From the NCBI RefSeq assembly GCF_007991335.1, contig NZ_BJYD01000006.1:1-64000 (forward strand): a stretch of 64,000 bases of DNA. Direction: 5' to 3'. Below the pieces are notes generated by a model, which searched no databases, was not told the origin of the DNA, and saw only the letters and a list, made by a program, of their open reading frames with translations. A program made the translations under genes and the position numbers. Numbering within the stretch: position 1 is the first letter of the stretch; the number at the start of each line of letters is the position of its first letter. Source of the stretch: Halobacillus faecis (GTDB lineage: Bacteria > Bacillota > Bacilli > Bacillales > Halobacillaceae). Below are positions 26,350 to 35,608 of this stretch, piece after piece.

Positions 26350-27354
26350 ATGGAAAAAATTAAAATTAGCGATACATCCATGGAAGCGAGCCGCATCGGC
26401 CTTGGCACATGGGCGATCGGTGGCTGGATGTGGGGAGGCACGGATGAAGAACAATCCGTGAAAACCATCCACTCCGCGCTTGACCAGGGCATCAACTTGA
26501 TCGATACCGCCCCTGCTTATGGGTTTGGACGCTCAGAAGAAATCATCGGAAAAGCTGTGGAACAATATGGCCGACGCGAAGATCTTCTGCTTGCGACAAA
26601 AGTGGGCATCGACTGGAACGAAGACTCTGTTTTCCGTAACGACAGCAAAGAGCGCATCCATAAAGAAGTTGAAGACTCACTGAAACGATTGAAAACCGAT
26701 TATATTGATATTTATCAGGTCCACTGGCCGGATCCGATCACACCGATCCACGAAACAGCGGAAGCTCTATCTTACCTGTACAAACAAGGAAAAATCCGCG
26801 CCATCGGGGTCAGCAACTTTTCACCAGAACAGATGGATACTTTCCGTGAAGCAGCACCACTGCACACGCTGCAGCCACCGTACAATCTATTCGAACGGGA
26901 CATCGAGTCGAAAACGCTGCCTTATGTACAGGACCATAACATCACGACCATCTCTTACGGATCTTTATGCCGCGGACTGCTGTCAGGAAAAATGTCTACG
27001 AAACGAGAGTTTGAAGGCGATGATTTGAGAAACAATGATCCAAAATTCCAACAGCCGCGCTTCAAACAGTACTTGAATGCCGTCAACGAACTCGAGCAGC
27101 TTGCTGAAAACCGTTTCGGCAAGAGCGTACTTCAGCTCGCCATCCGCTGGGTGCTTGACCAGCCTGGATCCGGCATCGCCCTCATGGGAGGCCGGCGCCC
27201 GGATCAGCTCAACCCGATCGACGGTGTCGACAGCTTTACGATTGATGAAGAAACGAAACGGGACATCGACGAAATTTTATTGAAACATGTCAATGATCCA
27301 GTTGGACCGGAATTCATGGCTCCCCCTGATCGTCAAGAATTAGGATTAAAATAG
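26350..27354 (+). CDS. yhdN: Aldo/keto reductase, general stress protein YhdN
   Basis: 334 aa NADPH-dependent TIM barrel. Catalytic Asp and Tyr are in NLIDTAPAYGFGRSEE, Lys in LLATKVG, His in YQVHWPDP; the cofactor end SGIALMGGRRPDQL is present. Very close to B. subtilis YhdN (GSP69): shared runs include RIGLGTWAIGG, RAIGVSNFS and DPVGPEFMAPP. Relatives reduce aldehydes such as methylglyoxal. GGAGGTG is 6 bases before the ATG, and a sigma-B-type promoter is present. A terminator follows. Confidence 0.92.
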   Translation: MEKIKISDTSMEASRIGLGTWAIGGWMWGGTDEEQSVKTIHSALDQGINLIDTAPAYGFGRSEEIIGKAVEQYGRREDLLLATKVGIDWNEDSVFRNDSKERIHKEVEDSLKRLKTDYIDIYQVHWPDPITPIHETAEALSYLYKQGKIRAIGVSNFSPEQMDTFREAAPLHTLQPPYNLFERDIESKTLPYVQDHNITTISYGSLCRGLLSGKMSTKREFEGDDLRNNDPKFQQPRFKQYLNAVNELEQLAENRFGKSVLQLAIRWVLDQPGSGIALMGGRRPDQLNPIDGVDSFTIDEETKRDIDEILLKHVNDPVGPEFMAPPDRQELGLK

Positions 27355-27363
27355 TTGTTGAGC

Positions 27364-27393
27364 GGACCCTCTCTCGTATGAGGGTCCGTTTTT
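27364..27393 (+). terminator. Terminator of yhdN
   Basis: GGACCCTC and GAGGGTCC close a hairpin followed by GTTTTT. Confidence 0.85.
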
Positions 27394-27395
27394 AC

Positions 27396-27514
27396 GTTAC
27401 AGGACATTGAAGCGGAGTTAGAGGACATTGACTATGCGTTAGAGGACGTTAAAGCAGCGTTACGGGACATTGACCTTGCGTTAGAGGACATTGGAGCGTA
27501 GTTAGAGGACATGA
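27396..27514. repeat. 21-bp degenerate tandem array
   Basis: Five full units and a partial one start at 27396, 27417, 27438, 27459, 27480 and 27501. The conserved part is GTTAGAGGACATTGA; the last six bases of each unit vary. The period is exactly 21 throughout. It sits between the yhdN terminator and the DUF456 gene. Confidence 0.95.
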
Positions 27515-27619
27515 AAAGATTGCAGGAGCATAGGAAAGTAGAAACCAATAAAAGTTTAGAAACTTTTATTCTCGTCAATCGTATATAGGAAAGAAACAGA
27601 AATCAGGAGGTACACGGTT

Positions 27620-28096
27620 ATGGATCTTTTCATATGGGTGATCATCATCGCCTGTTTCATCGCTAGTTTTGCAAGCGTCATTTTTCCAATCATCCCGGCA
27701 CCGCTCGTGCTATGGATCGGATTCCTTGCCTATGCGTTTTTCATCAATGGCAGCGGACTTTCGGTCTTCTTCTGGGTCGGAGCGGTCGTTTTAACTATAC
27801 TGCTTATCGTCTCTGACATCATCGCGAACAGCTATTTTGTGAAAAAGTACGGCGGAAGTAAATGGGGCGAGCGTTCGGCCGCCATCGGTGTCATTATTGG
27901 ATCGTTCATTATTCCACCGTTCGGCATCATCGTTATTCCATTCGTGCTTGTCATTATTGTGGAACTGATTCAAAAAAGATCATCGGAAGAGGCATTCAAA
28001 GCAGCCATCGGCTCTCTATTCGGCTTTCTCAGCGGAACGGTTGCGAAAGTGGTGATTCAGGCGATTCTCATCATCTGGTTTTTCCTGGACATTTAA
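27620..28096 (+). CDS. DUF456 membrane protein
   Basis: 158 aa with four or five helices. The family features FPIIPAPLVLWIGFLAYAF, then VSDIIANSYFVKKYGGSKWG and a glycine-rich IIGSFIIPPFGIIVIPF are all present, as in B. subtilis YqgC. Role unknown. SD AGGAGG is 8 bases before the ATG. Ends at a bidirectional terminator. Confidence 0.87.
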   Translation: MDLFIWVIIIACFIASFASVIFPIIPAPLVLWIGFLAYAFFINGSGLSVFFWVGAVVLTILLIVSDIIANSYFVKKYGGSKWGERSAAIGVIIGSFIIPPFGIIVIPFVLVIIVELIQKRSSEEAFKAAIGSLFGFLSGTVAKVVIQAILIIWFFLDI

Positions 28097-28108
28097 ACTC
28101 AAAAAAAA

Positions 28109-28137
28109 AAATCTCAGAGCTATTGGCTCTGAGATTT
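28109..28137. terminator. Bidirectional terminator
   Basis: AAATCTCAGAGC and its exact complement flank a 5-base loop with long A and T runs on both sides. Confidence 0.92.
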
Positions 28138-28172
28138 TTTGTGGATGTAGTTGTGAATCTTACTTATAGCCT

Positions 28173-28610
28173 TCAAGCTTGAACTTCATCATATTCGGTT
28201 CGATCACGATCATCAGGCGGATTCTTCGTCACATAGGTTCCGCCGATCAAATCATGGATCCCTCTTTTATCTTCTCTCAGTCCAACCATAAAGGCACTGA
28301 CAACCAGAGCGATGCCGAACGTTACAAAGTACAATAAACCACCAACGAGCTCACGTAAGACAATGTTGATAAACGTAATCTCTGCCCCATCGGCTTTGAC
28401 AATTCTGTTCCCCAAAGCCCTTCTGCCGAGCGTATACCCATGCCAGATCGGTGGTAAAAGAAGAGCATAAAAGATCGACAATACATCAACAACTGTGAAA
28501 CTCTCCTGTACAACGAACTCTCCCGTAATGACACCGAAAAAGCCCGCTAAGATGAACCCATCCAAAAATCTTGCTCCAACCCTGTTCCAAAACCCAGCCG
28601 GATTATCCAT
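28173..28610 (-). CDS. RDD family membrane protein
   Basis: 145 aa with three to four helices. The RDD signature is present as GARFLDGFILAGFFG, followed by TLGRRALGNRIVKADG (the usual GxTxGKxxxGLRV position) and a C-terminal DKRGIHDLIGGTYV. Transport or protection roles have been proposed for the family; none is evident here. SD GGGGGATGAGGT precedes the ATG. Confidence 0.88.
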   Translation of the reverse strand: MDNPAGFWNRVGARFLDGFILAGFFGVITGEFVVQESFTVVDVLSIFYALLLPPIWHGYTLGRRALGNRIVKADGAEITFINIVLRELVGGLLYFVTFGIALVVSAFMVGLREDKRGIHDLIGGTYVTKNPPDDRDRTEYDEVQA

Positions 28611-28721
28611 ACCTCATCCCCCTATGCCTCAATCGGACTATCTATGTATATAGACTTATTATCATGGATGATCTTGGTATTTTCAAAGATTACCTAGTCG
28701 AAACCCACCTAACAAACATAA

Positions 28722-28755
28722 AAAAGATCTCAGTGATTAGATATCTGAAATCTTT
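28722..28755. terminator. Terminator-like hairpin in an AT-rich gap
   Basis: AAAAGAT-TCAG pairs with CTGA-ATCTTTT around a loop. No gene clearly ends at it on the plus strand. It could serve transcription from either side. Confidence 0.45.
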
Positions 28756-28833
28756 TTACGCATTTTCAGTTCTTCTCTCTTTGCTTTTCTTTAATTAAGG
28801 CTTCAATAAGGCTCTGTTAAAGTTTAGATTGAT

Positions 28834-29058
28834 ATGGATACAGTGTTTAACGGTGTGGCAACGAAAAATCTCAATCATTACCTGACCTGGTTTCAGGTAT
28901 TAAAGAGTATCCATCATCAGCGTAATGAAGTGACGATGCATGATATGATGGTGAAAGGGATTTATTTCCAAGCACCAAAACCTATGATACCCTTAGATTA
29001 TCTACTTTTACTGTATAACGGTTATTTCTTCATTCAAGGATCGGAACAAATGCTTTAA
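28834..29058 (+). pseudogene. Transposase C-terminal remnant
   Basis: 74 codons with FNGVATKNLNHYLTWFQVL, which resembles the C-terminal end of IS1595-family DDE transposases, ending without the catalytic domain. A stop lies in frame just upstream at 28825. About three quarters of a normal transposase is missing, so it is inactive. There is no SD. Confidence 0.5.
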
Positions 29059-29086
29059 AGAAGAAAAATTCATGAGGAGTGTCTTG

Positions 29087-29290
29087 ATGGGATTTTATTA
29101 TTTATTCTTACTCTTTATCGGAATTGTACTGATTGTAATTGGAGCACTTAAAAAGGATGTGCCTCGTTCAGTTAAAATAGTAATTTTTCTATTTGTAATT
29201 GGGATTGGGTTCATAGTAATGTCGTTATCATTATTATTGCTTCCCGGTAGCTCTGACGTTATTGCTGAACTTTTGAAATGGGATGAATAA
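29087..29290 (+). CDS. Small two-helix membrane protein carried in the IS remnant
   Basis: 67 aa from MGFYYLFLLFIGIVLIVIGA (ATG at 29087, GAGGAG 7 bases upstream). Two helices (about 4-22 and 32-56) are separated by KKDVPRSVK; the end is DVIAELLKWDE. It is intact although the transposase beside it is destroyed. No family recognised. It may be a passenger gene retained by selection. Confidence 0.62.
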   Translation: MGFYYLFLLFIGIVLIVIGALKKDVPRSVKIVIFLFVIGIGFIVMSLSLLLLPGSSDVIAELLKWDE

Positions 29291-29320
29291 GTATCAATTT
29301 GCCGAAAGTCCCATAAAACC

Positions 29321-29354
29321 AAACAGAACTTCCATCTTTACGGAAGCTCTGTTT
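29321..29354. terminator. Hairpin after the passenger gene, followed by a TA repeat
   Basis: AAACAGA-CTTCC pairs with GGAAG-TCTGTTT. A (TA)n run of about 20 bases follows (29354-29374). Likely ends the passenger transcript. Confidence 0.6.
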
Positions 29355-29482
29355 ATATATATATATATATATATCAACATTCAACTTTTACAGAGCCTTC
29401 CATAAAGACTTGATTTCCTTTACATCTTCCCTCTGCTTTTTTCAACTTCTTCTCCATATCGCTCACTTGGAAAAAGAGATTA

Positions 29483-30271
29483 TTATGATACCTGTTCTTC
29501 GGCAGACATGTTCTTCTCCGGGCTCTTTGCCTTAGATAAGAACCAACCGCCGATAGCGATCAACAATAGAATGGACCAGAATGTGATTTTCCACGGCGCA
29601 CTTTTCGCAAAACCTTCGGATAAAACTGCGATCTCCGGGTGGGCCATCGTATAGACTGCAAGCTTGACGCCTACCCAGCCCACGATCATGTAAGCCGCTG
29701 TTTCAAGTCCGGGACGGCGGTCGAGCAGGCCGACAAAATAACTGGCAGCAAACCGCATGATGACAAGACCGATGATCCCACCAGCGAGAATGACAGCGAA
29801 GTGACCACCATCTAAACCTCCCACTTGCGGAAGACTCGTCAAAGGTAAGGTTACCGCTAAAGCAACGGCCGCGAGAATGGAATCAACTGCAAAAGCAATA
29901 TCGGCAAGCTCCACCTTGATCACGGTCGCCCAAAAACCGGATCCCTTTTTGACTGATGCTTTCGTTTCCTTCAACTTAGGCTTCAACACATGCTTTTTCA
30001 CCAAATGATAAACGGCAATTCCGATAAGATAGATCGCTCCGATCGCCTGCACCTGCCAGATGTTGACGAGGTAGGAAATGAGGAACAAAGAACCAAAGCG
30101 GAACAAAAAGGCCCCAGCTAACCCGTAAAACAACGCTTTCTTCCTTTTTTCCTCTGGAAGGTGTTTGACCATTGTCGCGATCACAAGCGCATTATCCGCA
30201 GCGAGGATCCCCTCAAGCCCGATCAAAATCAACAACACCCAGCTATATTCCATAACTAAACCAAAATCCAT
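29483..30271 (-). CDS. TerC family protein, probable Mn2+ exporter
   Basis: 262 aa, about seven helices. The metal-site signature is IGLEGILAADNALVIATMV near residue 17, repeated in the second half as VELADIAFAVDSILAAVAL. Homologues in B. subtilis (MeeF/YceF, MeeY/YkoY) export manganese, in part to supply secreted enzymes. SD AAGGAG lies before the ATG. Second gene after a Mn2+ riboswitch, with a Spo0M-like gene between, which strongly supports a manganese role. Confidence 0.9.
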   Translation of the reverse strand: MDFGLVMEYSWVLLILIGLEGILAADNALVIATMVKHLPEEKRKKALFYGLAGAFLFRFGSLFLISYLVNIWQVQAIGAIYLIGIAVYHLVKKHVLKPKLKETKASVKKGSGFWATVIKVELADIAFAVDSILAAVALAVTLPLTSLPQVGGLDGGHFAVILAGGIIGLVIMRFAASYFVGLLDRRPGLETAAYMIVGWVGVKLAVYTMAHPEIAVLSEGFAKSAPWKITFWSILLLIAIGGWFLSKAKSPEKNMSAEEQVS

Positions 30272-30298
30272 TTTCTTTTCTCCTTATTTATAAATTTT

Positions 30299-30679
30299 TT
30301 AGTTTACGAGAATCTCATCATGATCAAAACTTTTGGCATTGTTTTCAAAGACCAGCCGAGTCTGAAGTTTGTAAGATTTCCCCTCTGTCAGAATAGGAAG
30401 GTTTCTTGGCAGTTCATAGCGGAAAGGATACGCATCGGATCCTCCCGCTTCCATCGTCCGGGTCATGAGGACAGTGGTCACCGGCTCTACGAGGATCGGC
30501 TTCTTCCCCCTCTCAACGACGACCAAATCGCATTCGAGACGCTTGATGTTCTGCTTCCGCCAGCTTCCGGACAGATGAAAAACACCCGACAGAACACAGG
30601 GGTCCTCCCCTTTTGAATCAAGGACTAGATCCACCTTAGGGGCCATGATTCTGAATCCGTTCATCCATTTGCTTAACAA
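30299..30679 (-). CDS. Spo0M-like (arrestin-fold) protein, short
   Basis: 126 aa from TTG (AGGAGGG, 7 bases upstream). It resembles the N-terminal half of Spo0M: KVDLVLDSKGEDPCVLSGVFHLSG aligns with the Spo0M start, and FRYELPRNLPILTEGKSYKLQTRL aligns with its later strand region. Spo0M itself is about 258 aa and affects sporulation; this is half that length. It lies between a Mn2+ riboswitch and the TerC gene, 27 bases from the latter. Its role in manganese handling is unknown. Confidence 0.72.
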   Translation of the reverse strand: MLSKWMNGFRIMAPKVDLVLDSKGEDPCVLSGVFHLSGSWRKQNIKRLECDLVVVERGKKPILVEPVTTVLMTRTMEAGGSDAYPFRYELPRNLPILTEGKSYKLQTRLVFENNAKSFDHDEILVN

Positions 30680-30707
30680 TGAAAATCCCTCCTATGAATA
30701 TAAAAAA

Positions 30708-30732
30708 ACCTTTACCAAAAGATGGTAAAGGT
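30708..30732 (-). terminator. Mn2+ riboswitch terminator
   Basis: On the minus strand ACCTTTACC and GGTAAAGGT pair, followed by seven T. The competing antiterminator CCTTTGCCAT/ATGGTAAAGG overlaps the aptamer's 3' side. Confidence 0.85.
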
Positions 30733-30765
30733 TTTTGAGAGTTCTTCATTATATCCCTTTACCAT

Positions 30766-30865
30766 TATGGCAAAGGTCTCGCGAACAACGTTTAACGTTG
30801 CCAGGTATGCCGGAGGCCGATGGGCCACGTAATGACGACATAACTGTAAGCTACTCCCCTTTGGA
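30766..30865 (-). promoter_or_regulatory. yybP-ykoY manganese riboswitch
   Basis: On the minus strand AAAGGGGAGTAGC opens the element, CATACCTGGCAACG forms the conserved internal loop, and GAGACCTTTGCC closes P1: the known yybP-ykoY consensus. In this class Mn2+ binding prevents the terminator and turns on export genes. It controls the Spo0M-like and TerC genes. Confidence 0.92.
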
Positions 30866-31028
30866 GTTATATAAGCTCTATTGAGCACAGTTTTCACTCG
30901 CTGACTGTAGCTTAATCATAATTAGTTTTCAGAAAAATGTCAATTCTTTTTTTCTGCGTTTACGAAGCTTTTTTATTAAAGTAGATGGCAGAATTGAAAG
31001 AAGGAGGATTGAAAGAGAAAAATTAAAA

Positions 31029-31059
31029 AGAGGATGAAACCGTGGTGGCTTCATCCTCT
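31029..31059 (-). terminator. Terminator of the formate dehydrogenase operon
   Basis: AGAGGATGAA and TTCATCCTCT form the stem, followed by TTTTT on the minus strand. Confidence 0.85.
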
Positions 31060-31066
31060 ACATTTG

Positions 31067-31534
31067 TTACCTTCCCATGCCCTTTAAAAAATGAAGGAGC
31101 ATCGTGATGCTGCGGTTGATTTCCGGATCTTTCAAAGCTTTGGCAAGGTCGAAGAACGACGTCTTGTCGGTCGTCCCTTCCCCTTCCATCGCTTCCAGAC
31201 CGTGATTCAGTCGTGAACTCAAGTCACGGATCCCGGTCACATTGATCTCGCCAAGCAAGAAGACGAGTTCAGGTAGGTTGCGCAGTAAAGGTTCGTATTG
31301 ATCCTTATCGATTTCCTTCACCACATTCGCAAGGGCTTCATCCTTTGCTTTTACAAAAGCGGTCACGGAGTCCAGGGTTCCTCCATTGTCGAGCGCCTTC
31401 AACAATTCGATGCCCTTTAGGATGGAATCTTTATTGTCAGCGACGGCTTCTTTCACTTCCCGAGCGTCCTGCTCGACTTGATCCTCCCGGGACACTTCAT
31501 ACCTTTTGATTTTCGTAATGGATTTTGCCATCAT
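31067..31534 (-). CDS. DUF1641 family protein (YrhD-like)
   Basis: 155 aa (or 154 from the second ATG, which has better spacing from AAGGGGGG). DUF1641 proteins accompany formate dehydrogenase-like genes in Bacilli, as with B. subtilis yrhD-yrhE. The conserved C-terminal part includes [28 protein letters not shown]. Helical and soluble. It overlaps the end of fdhA by 4 bases. A structural or electron-transfer accessory role is an inference. Confidence 0.85.
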   Translation of the reverse strand: MMAKSITKIKRYEVSREDQVEQDAREVKEAVADNKDSILKGIELLKALDNGGTLDSVTAFVKAKDEALANVVKEIDKDQYEPLLRNLPELVFLLGEINVTGIRDLSSRLNHGLEAMEGEGTTDKTSFFDLAKALKDPEINRSITMLLHFLKGMGR

Positions 31535-34467
31535 CGTCCCCCCTTGCCTGGGAATATATAATCTTCACGCTTCCATTTTTCCTGTACTTTGACACCTTTT
31601 TGCGGAACTGGATTCCCGCGGCGGTGGTTGTTGTGTGGAATCGGCGACTTGCCTTTTTTCTTCAACACTTTCATCTTCACCGCGATTTCTTTGTATGCCG
31701 GTGTATTCGTATCTTTATCGACCCGGTTGTCTGTGAGGAAGTTGATGGCTGACTTGCCGTTGTCGTTGAGCGGCAGGAAAATTTCCTTTCCGCGTACACG
31801 GTCGGTGACGGTCACGACGCCTGACGCTTCCCCTGCTTCTGAGATCAGCTTCACTTCGGCACCTTCTTCAATGCCGCGTTCTTTCGCAAGCTCTTTCGAC
31901 ACTTCGATAAAGGCGTTCGGTGTTTTACGACGGATTCCTTCTGACTTATACGTCATGTTTCCTTCATGGAAGTGCTCGAGTAAGCGACCGTTATTGACAT
32001 GCAGGTCATATTCTTCATTCGTATCGTATTTCAGCTCGTACGTCAGCGGATACAGCTTCGCTTTTTTATCTTCAAAAGGAAAACCTTCCGTAAATAAGAG
32101 CGGCTGATCGGATCCATCTTCTGCGACCGGCCATTGCAAGGACTTGTACCCTTCGAGACGATCATAATGAACGCCTGCGAACAACGGCGCTAGACCTGCC
32201 GCTTCGTGCATGATTTCAGAAGGATGCTGATAATTCCAGTCACGGCCGAGTTCTTTGGCGATCAGTTGAATGATCTGCCAGTCCGGCTTTGTTCCTTCAA
32301 GCGGCTCGAAGCTTTGATACAAACGCTGGATGCGGCGCTCGGTATTCGTAAACGTTCCTTCTTTTTCAAGGCTCGGAGATGCAGGGAGTACAACATCCGC
32401 ATATTCCGCCGTTTTCGTTAAGAAAAGGTCCTGAACAATGAAGAGGTCTAATTTTTCAAACGCATCGGTCACGTAGTTAATGTTGGCATCGACGATTCCT
32501 GTGTCCTCACCCATGACGTACATCATGGAAAGCTCACCATTATGGATCGCCTCGATCATTTCGTGGTTATCCATGCCTGCCTCTTTTGGAATGGTCGCAT
32601 CCCACGCTTTTTCATAGCGGGCGCGAACCTCATCGTCTGATGTGGCTTCATAACCTGGGAAGAAGTTCGGCATGCTTCCAAAGTCACTGCACCCTTGGAC
32701 GTTGTTGTGGCCGCGGAGTGGGTAAGCACCCGTGCCCGGCTTGCCGTAGTTCCCTGTGATAAGTAGCAGGTTACTGATCGCTGTACTCGTATCACTTCCG
32801 AGCATATGCTGTGTGACACCCATCGCCCAGCAGACAACGACCGATTCCGAATGGGCGATTTCTTTCGCTACATCCTTCAGCTCCTGTTCAGGGATGCCGG
32901 TCAACTCGGAGGCATATTCCATCGTGAACGGCTCCAGGCTTTCGCGATAGTCATCAAAACCGTTCACCCATTCATCAAGGAAGCTCTGATCTTCCCAGCC
33001 CTGATCAAGGATGTACTTCGCTACAGCGGAAAGCCAGACGAGGTCCGTCCCTGTCTTTGGCTGATAAAAGCGGTCAGCGCGCTTTGCCATTTCGTGTTTT
33101 CTCAAATCGAAAACAAACAACTTCTGGCCGAACAACTTTTGAGAACGCTTGATTCGTGAAGCGAGAACCGGATGGGATTCTGCGGTATTCGAGCCGATCG
33201 TCAAGACCAGTTTACTTGCCGCGATATCGTCAATGGAACCGGAGTCTCCGCCATATCCGACCGTACGGAACAAGCCTTTCGTTGCCGGGGCCTGACAGTA
33301 ACGGGAACAGTTGTCGACGTTGTTCGTCCCGATCACTTGGCGGGCTAATTTCTGCATCACATACGATTCTTCGTTCGTCGCTTTGGAAGATGAAATGAAC
33401 GCGAGGTGGTCCGCGCCTTTTTCTTCCTTGATCTGTGTCATGCGATCCGCGACGTGAGCGATCGCTTCGTCCCATTCGACTTCTTCAAAATGGTCGCCGC
33501 GTCGGATGAGGGGCTTCTGTAGACGCTCTTCACTATTGACGTAATCCCAGCCGAACTTCCCTTTCACACAAGTGGAAATGCCGTTGGCCGGAGATTCGGC
33601 ACTCGGTTCGACTTTGAGGATTTCTCTACCCTTCGTCCATACATCGAAGGAACAGCCGACGCCACAGTACGTGCAGACCGTTTTTTCCTTCTCGATAACT
33701 TCTTCGCGCATCGCGGCTTCTGTATCCGATACTGCGAAAAGTGGACCGTATCCTGTCTCCACTTTCTTCGTCAAATTGATCATCGACTTCAGGATCCCGG
33801 GCTCGGTGTCCGTCAAAAAGCCGGCATCGCCTTCCATTCCTTTTTCCATCATCGCGTTACAAGGACAGACGGTAGAACACTGCCCGCAGTTGACGCAGGA
33901 GGACTCATCGATCGGCACATCATTGTCCCAGATGACACGCGGTTCCTTACGATCCCAGTCGATCGTCAGCGTCTCGTTCACCTGGACGTCCTGACAGACC
34001 TCCACACAGCGTCCGCAGAGGATACACTGATCTGGATCATAGCGGTAGAAAGAGCCGGAATCGTCCTTTTCATAACTCGTTGGCTGGAACGGACGGGACT
34101 GATGCTCCAATCCAAACTCCGCCATCGTATTGTGAATCTCACAAGAGCCATTGTTATAATCACAAACCGTGCAGTACAGTTCATGTTTCTCCAAAATGCG
34201 GTCCAACGACTCCTTCTGTGCCTTATGTACATGAGGAAGTTTCGTTTGGACTTTCATACCGGCTTTCACACTCGTGCCACACGCCCGCGTCAATTCGCCA
34301 TCGACCTGGACGATACACGTATCACACGTCTGGATGGGTCCCAGTGATTCGTTGTAGCAGATTTGCGGTACCTGTTCTTCTGCCTCGTTCATCAGTTGAA
34401 GCAGATTCTGACCTGGTTCCGCCAAAAATTCTTTTCCATTGATCGTCACTACTGTGTGTTCATTCAA
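31531..34467 (-). CDS. Formate dehydrogenase-like molybdopterin oxidoreductase, alpha subunit
   Basis: 978 aa cytoplasmic enzyme (YrhE type). Order: N-terminal [2Fe-2S] domain; His-Cys cluster [18 protein letters not shown]; two [4Fe-4S] sets, [11 protein letters not shown] and [11 protein letters not shown]; then CTYCGVGC at the start of the molybdopterin domain. The metal-ligand position reads [13 protein letters not shown]: Cys as ligand, but the histidine that follows it in proven formate dehydrogenases is Gln. The same swap occurs in Bacillus YrhE-type proteins, so formate may not be the true substrate. It overlaps fdhD by 8 bases and the DUF1641 gene by 4. Confidence 0.9.
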   Translation of the reverse strand: MNEHTVVTINGKEFLAEPGQNLLQLMNEAEEQVPQICYNESLGPIQTCDTCIVQVDGELTRACGTSVKAGMKVQTKLPHVHKAQKESLDRILEKHELYCTVCDYNNGSCEIHNTMAEFGLEHQSRPFQPTSYEKDDSGSFYRYDPDQCILCGRCVEVCQDVQVNETLTIDWDRKEPRVIWDNDVPIDESSCVNCGQCSTVCPCNAMMEKGMEGDAGFLTDTEPGILKSMINLTKKVETGYGPLFAVSDTEAAMREEVIEKEKTVCTYCGVGCSFDVWTKGREILKVEPSAESPANGISTCVKGKFGWDYVNSEERLQKPLIRRGDHFEEVEWDEAIAHVADRMTQIKEEKGADHLAFISSSKATNEESYVMQKLARQVIGTNNVDNCSRYCQAPATKGLFRTVGYGGDSGSIDDIAASKLVLTIGSNTAESHPVLASRIKRSQKLFGQKLFVFDLRKHEMAKRADRFYQPKTGTDLVWLSAVAKYILDQGWEDQSFLDEWVNGFDDYRESLEPFTMEYASELTGIPEQELKDVAKEIAHSESVVVCWAMGVTQHMLGSDTSTAISNLLLITGNYGKPGTGAYPLRGHNNVQGCSDFGSMPNFFPGYEATSDDEVRARYEKAWDATIPKEAGMDNHEMIEAIHNGELSMMYVMGEDTGIVDANINYVTDAFEKLDLFIVQDLFLTKTAEYADVVLPASPSLEKEGTFTNTERRIQRLYQSFEPLEGTKPDWQIIQLIAKELGRDWNYQHPSEIMHEAAGLAPLFAGVHYDRLEGYKSLQWPVAEDGSDQPLLFTEGFPFEDKKAKLYPLTYELKYDTNEEYDLHVNNGRLLEHFHEGNMTYKSEGIRRKTPNAFIEVSKELAKERGIEEGAEVKLISEAGEASGVVTVTDRVRGKEIFLPLNDNGKSAINFLTDNRVDKDTNTPAYKEIAVKMKVLKKKGKSPIPHNNHRRGNPVPQKGVKVQEKWKREDYIFPGKGGR

Positions 34468-35263
34468 TCGTTACTCCTCCTCCACTAGCTGCAGCGATAC
34501 GCCTCGGATGAGTGTACACATTCATCCGCTCCCCCCGTAAAAATCCGACAGCCGTAATGTTTAAATCATCCGCAAGCTCAAGGGCCAAGTCTGTCGGTGC
34601 CGATTTGGACAGCAGGACACCAAACCCCATTTTCGATATTTTTAAAAGGACTTCCGAAGAAATCCTGCCTGTAAATAAAATGATCTTCCCTTTTCTGCTT
34701 ACGTTTTCTTTCAATAAAAAGCCGTACAATTTGTCCAGCGCGTTATGACGGCCAATGTCCGCATACGCTTTCAGTATTCCATCTTCCGTAGCGATGGCTG
34801 CCTGGTGCACCCCGCCTGTCCGTTGGAACAAACCCGCCTGGGATTGGAACTCTTCCATCAGTCTAAAGCACACATCCGGATTGAAGGTACTCTCATCCAT
34901 AGCTGTCCGGGCTGTCGCCGCATCGGCTTGAAAATAAAAGGCCCGACTTTTCCCACAGCACGATCCGAGCCACCTTTTTTGACCGCCTTGCATCTGCGGA
35001 AGGCTCTTCGCCGTTTCCACGTAAGCAAACCCACGATCTTCATCAATCGTCATCTCCTTGATTTCCTTCACACTCCGAATCAAACCTTCGGATGCGAGGA
35101 ACCCGATGACCATTTCCTCTTTGTCCATCGGAGTGCAGACCATCGTTGCGAATTCCTCCCCGTTGACGGTCACCGTGAGTGGATACTCGATAGCGACTTC
35201 ATCTTCTTCAGAGGACCATTCTCTCTCTCGAAATCTATGAATCTGCCACGATCTCGTCCCCAA
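34460..35263 (-). CDS. fdhD: Formate dehydrogenase sulfurtransferase FdhD
   Basis: 267 aa from TTG with AAGGGGG 7 bases upstream. FdhD passes sulfur from a cysteine desulfurase to the molybdenum cofactor of formate dehydrogenase. The active cysteines are in [10 protein letters not shown]; downstream are [13 protein letters not shown] and the ARHNALDK-like [13 protein letters not shown]. It leads the fdhD-fdhA-DUF1641 operon and overlaps fdhA, giving maturation factor and target in one unit. Confidence 0.92.
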   Translation of the reverse strand: MGTRSWQIHRFREREWSSEEDEVAIEYPLTVTVNGEEFATMVCTPMDKEEMVIGFLASEGLIRSVKEIKEMTIDEDRGFAYVETAKSLPQMQGGQKRWLGSCCGKSRAFYFQADAATARTAMDESTFNPDVCFRLMEEFQSQAGLFQRTGGVHQAAIATEDGILKAYADIGRHNALDKLYGFLLKENVSRKGKIILFTGRISSEVLLKISKMGFGVLLSKSAPTDLALELADDLNITAVGFLRGERMNVYTHPRRIAAASGGGVTIE

Positions 35264-35320
35264 TTTTTAACCCCCTTACCAATCGTTCCCTAACTTATTC
35301 CCGTTCTTTCGACAAAACAA

Positions 35321-35351
35321 ACACCTGTCTATGTAAAAGTTGGACAGGTGT
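35321..35351 (-). terminator. Terminator-like hairpin
   Basis: ACACCTGTC and GACAGGTGT pair; the minus side continues TTGTTTTG. It probably ends the MFS transcript, about 180 bases past that gene's stop. Confidence 0.55.
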
Positions 35352-35467
35352 CTGGGTGATGGTTCTATTCTTATATTTTTCTCTTTTTTCATTAATTTTT
35401 CCTTTATTGTTTACGTTTGAATTTTCAAAAAATAGGAAATGAAGAAATACTCAAACTAAAAGAAGAG

Positions 35468-35608
35468 GTGAGGACAATATATATTTTGGAAACTTTTCTT
35501 CAAATCCTTCGAAGAGTACGCGGAACCTTCTTATCCATCGTCCTGATTTTTATCGTTCTTTTTGCGCTCTTTATTGCCGTAGGATACATCACTTCCCTTT
35601 TCAACTGA
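35468..35608 (+). CDS. Doubtful small membrane protein antisense to the MFS gene end
   Basis: 46 aa from a GTG; the frame is open from 35417. It reads TIYILETFLQILRRV then a long hydrophobic helix, FLSIVLIFIVLFALFIAVGY. The SD is weak (AAGAAGAG adjoining the start). It overlaps the last 26 codons of the convergent MFS gene, whose hydrophilic tail (KKNDKNQ) is the expected mirror of a hydrophobic helix. One of the two readings may be accidental. Confidence 0.32.
   Translation: MRTIYILETFLQILRRVRGTFLSIVLIFIVLFALFIAVGYITSLFN

Larger units (their letters stand above)
28810..29397. mobile_element. Decayed IS (IS1595-type) with passenger gene
   Basis: 588 bp bounded by GGCTCTGTTAAAGT (28810) and ACTTTTACAGAGCC (29397), inverted repeats with one mismatch. 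Flanking 8-mers TTCAATAA (28802-28809) and TTCCATAA (29398-29405) differ at one base and fit an 8-bp target duplication. Inside are a short transposase-like C-terminal fragment and a complete small membrane gene. The IS1595 assignment rests on the 8-bp duplication and the fragment and is tentative; the boundaries are directly visible. Confidence 0.72.

Noticed and set aside
27396-27514. Tandem array considered as a CRISPR
   Set aside because: Units of 21 bp are contiguous with no spacers of fixed length, and no cas genes are present. The same applies to the other four arrays.
29354-29374. (TA)n run as a regulatory element
   Set aside because: Simple dinucleotide run after a hairpin inside the IS remnant; nothing supports a function beyond local slippage.
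34745-35293. 182-codon plus-strand frame
   Set aside because: Antisense to fdhD, which has its catalytic motif and family match on the minus strand.
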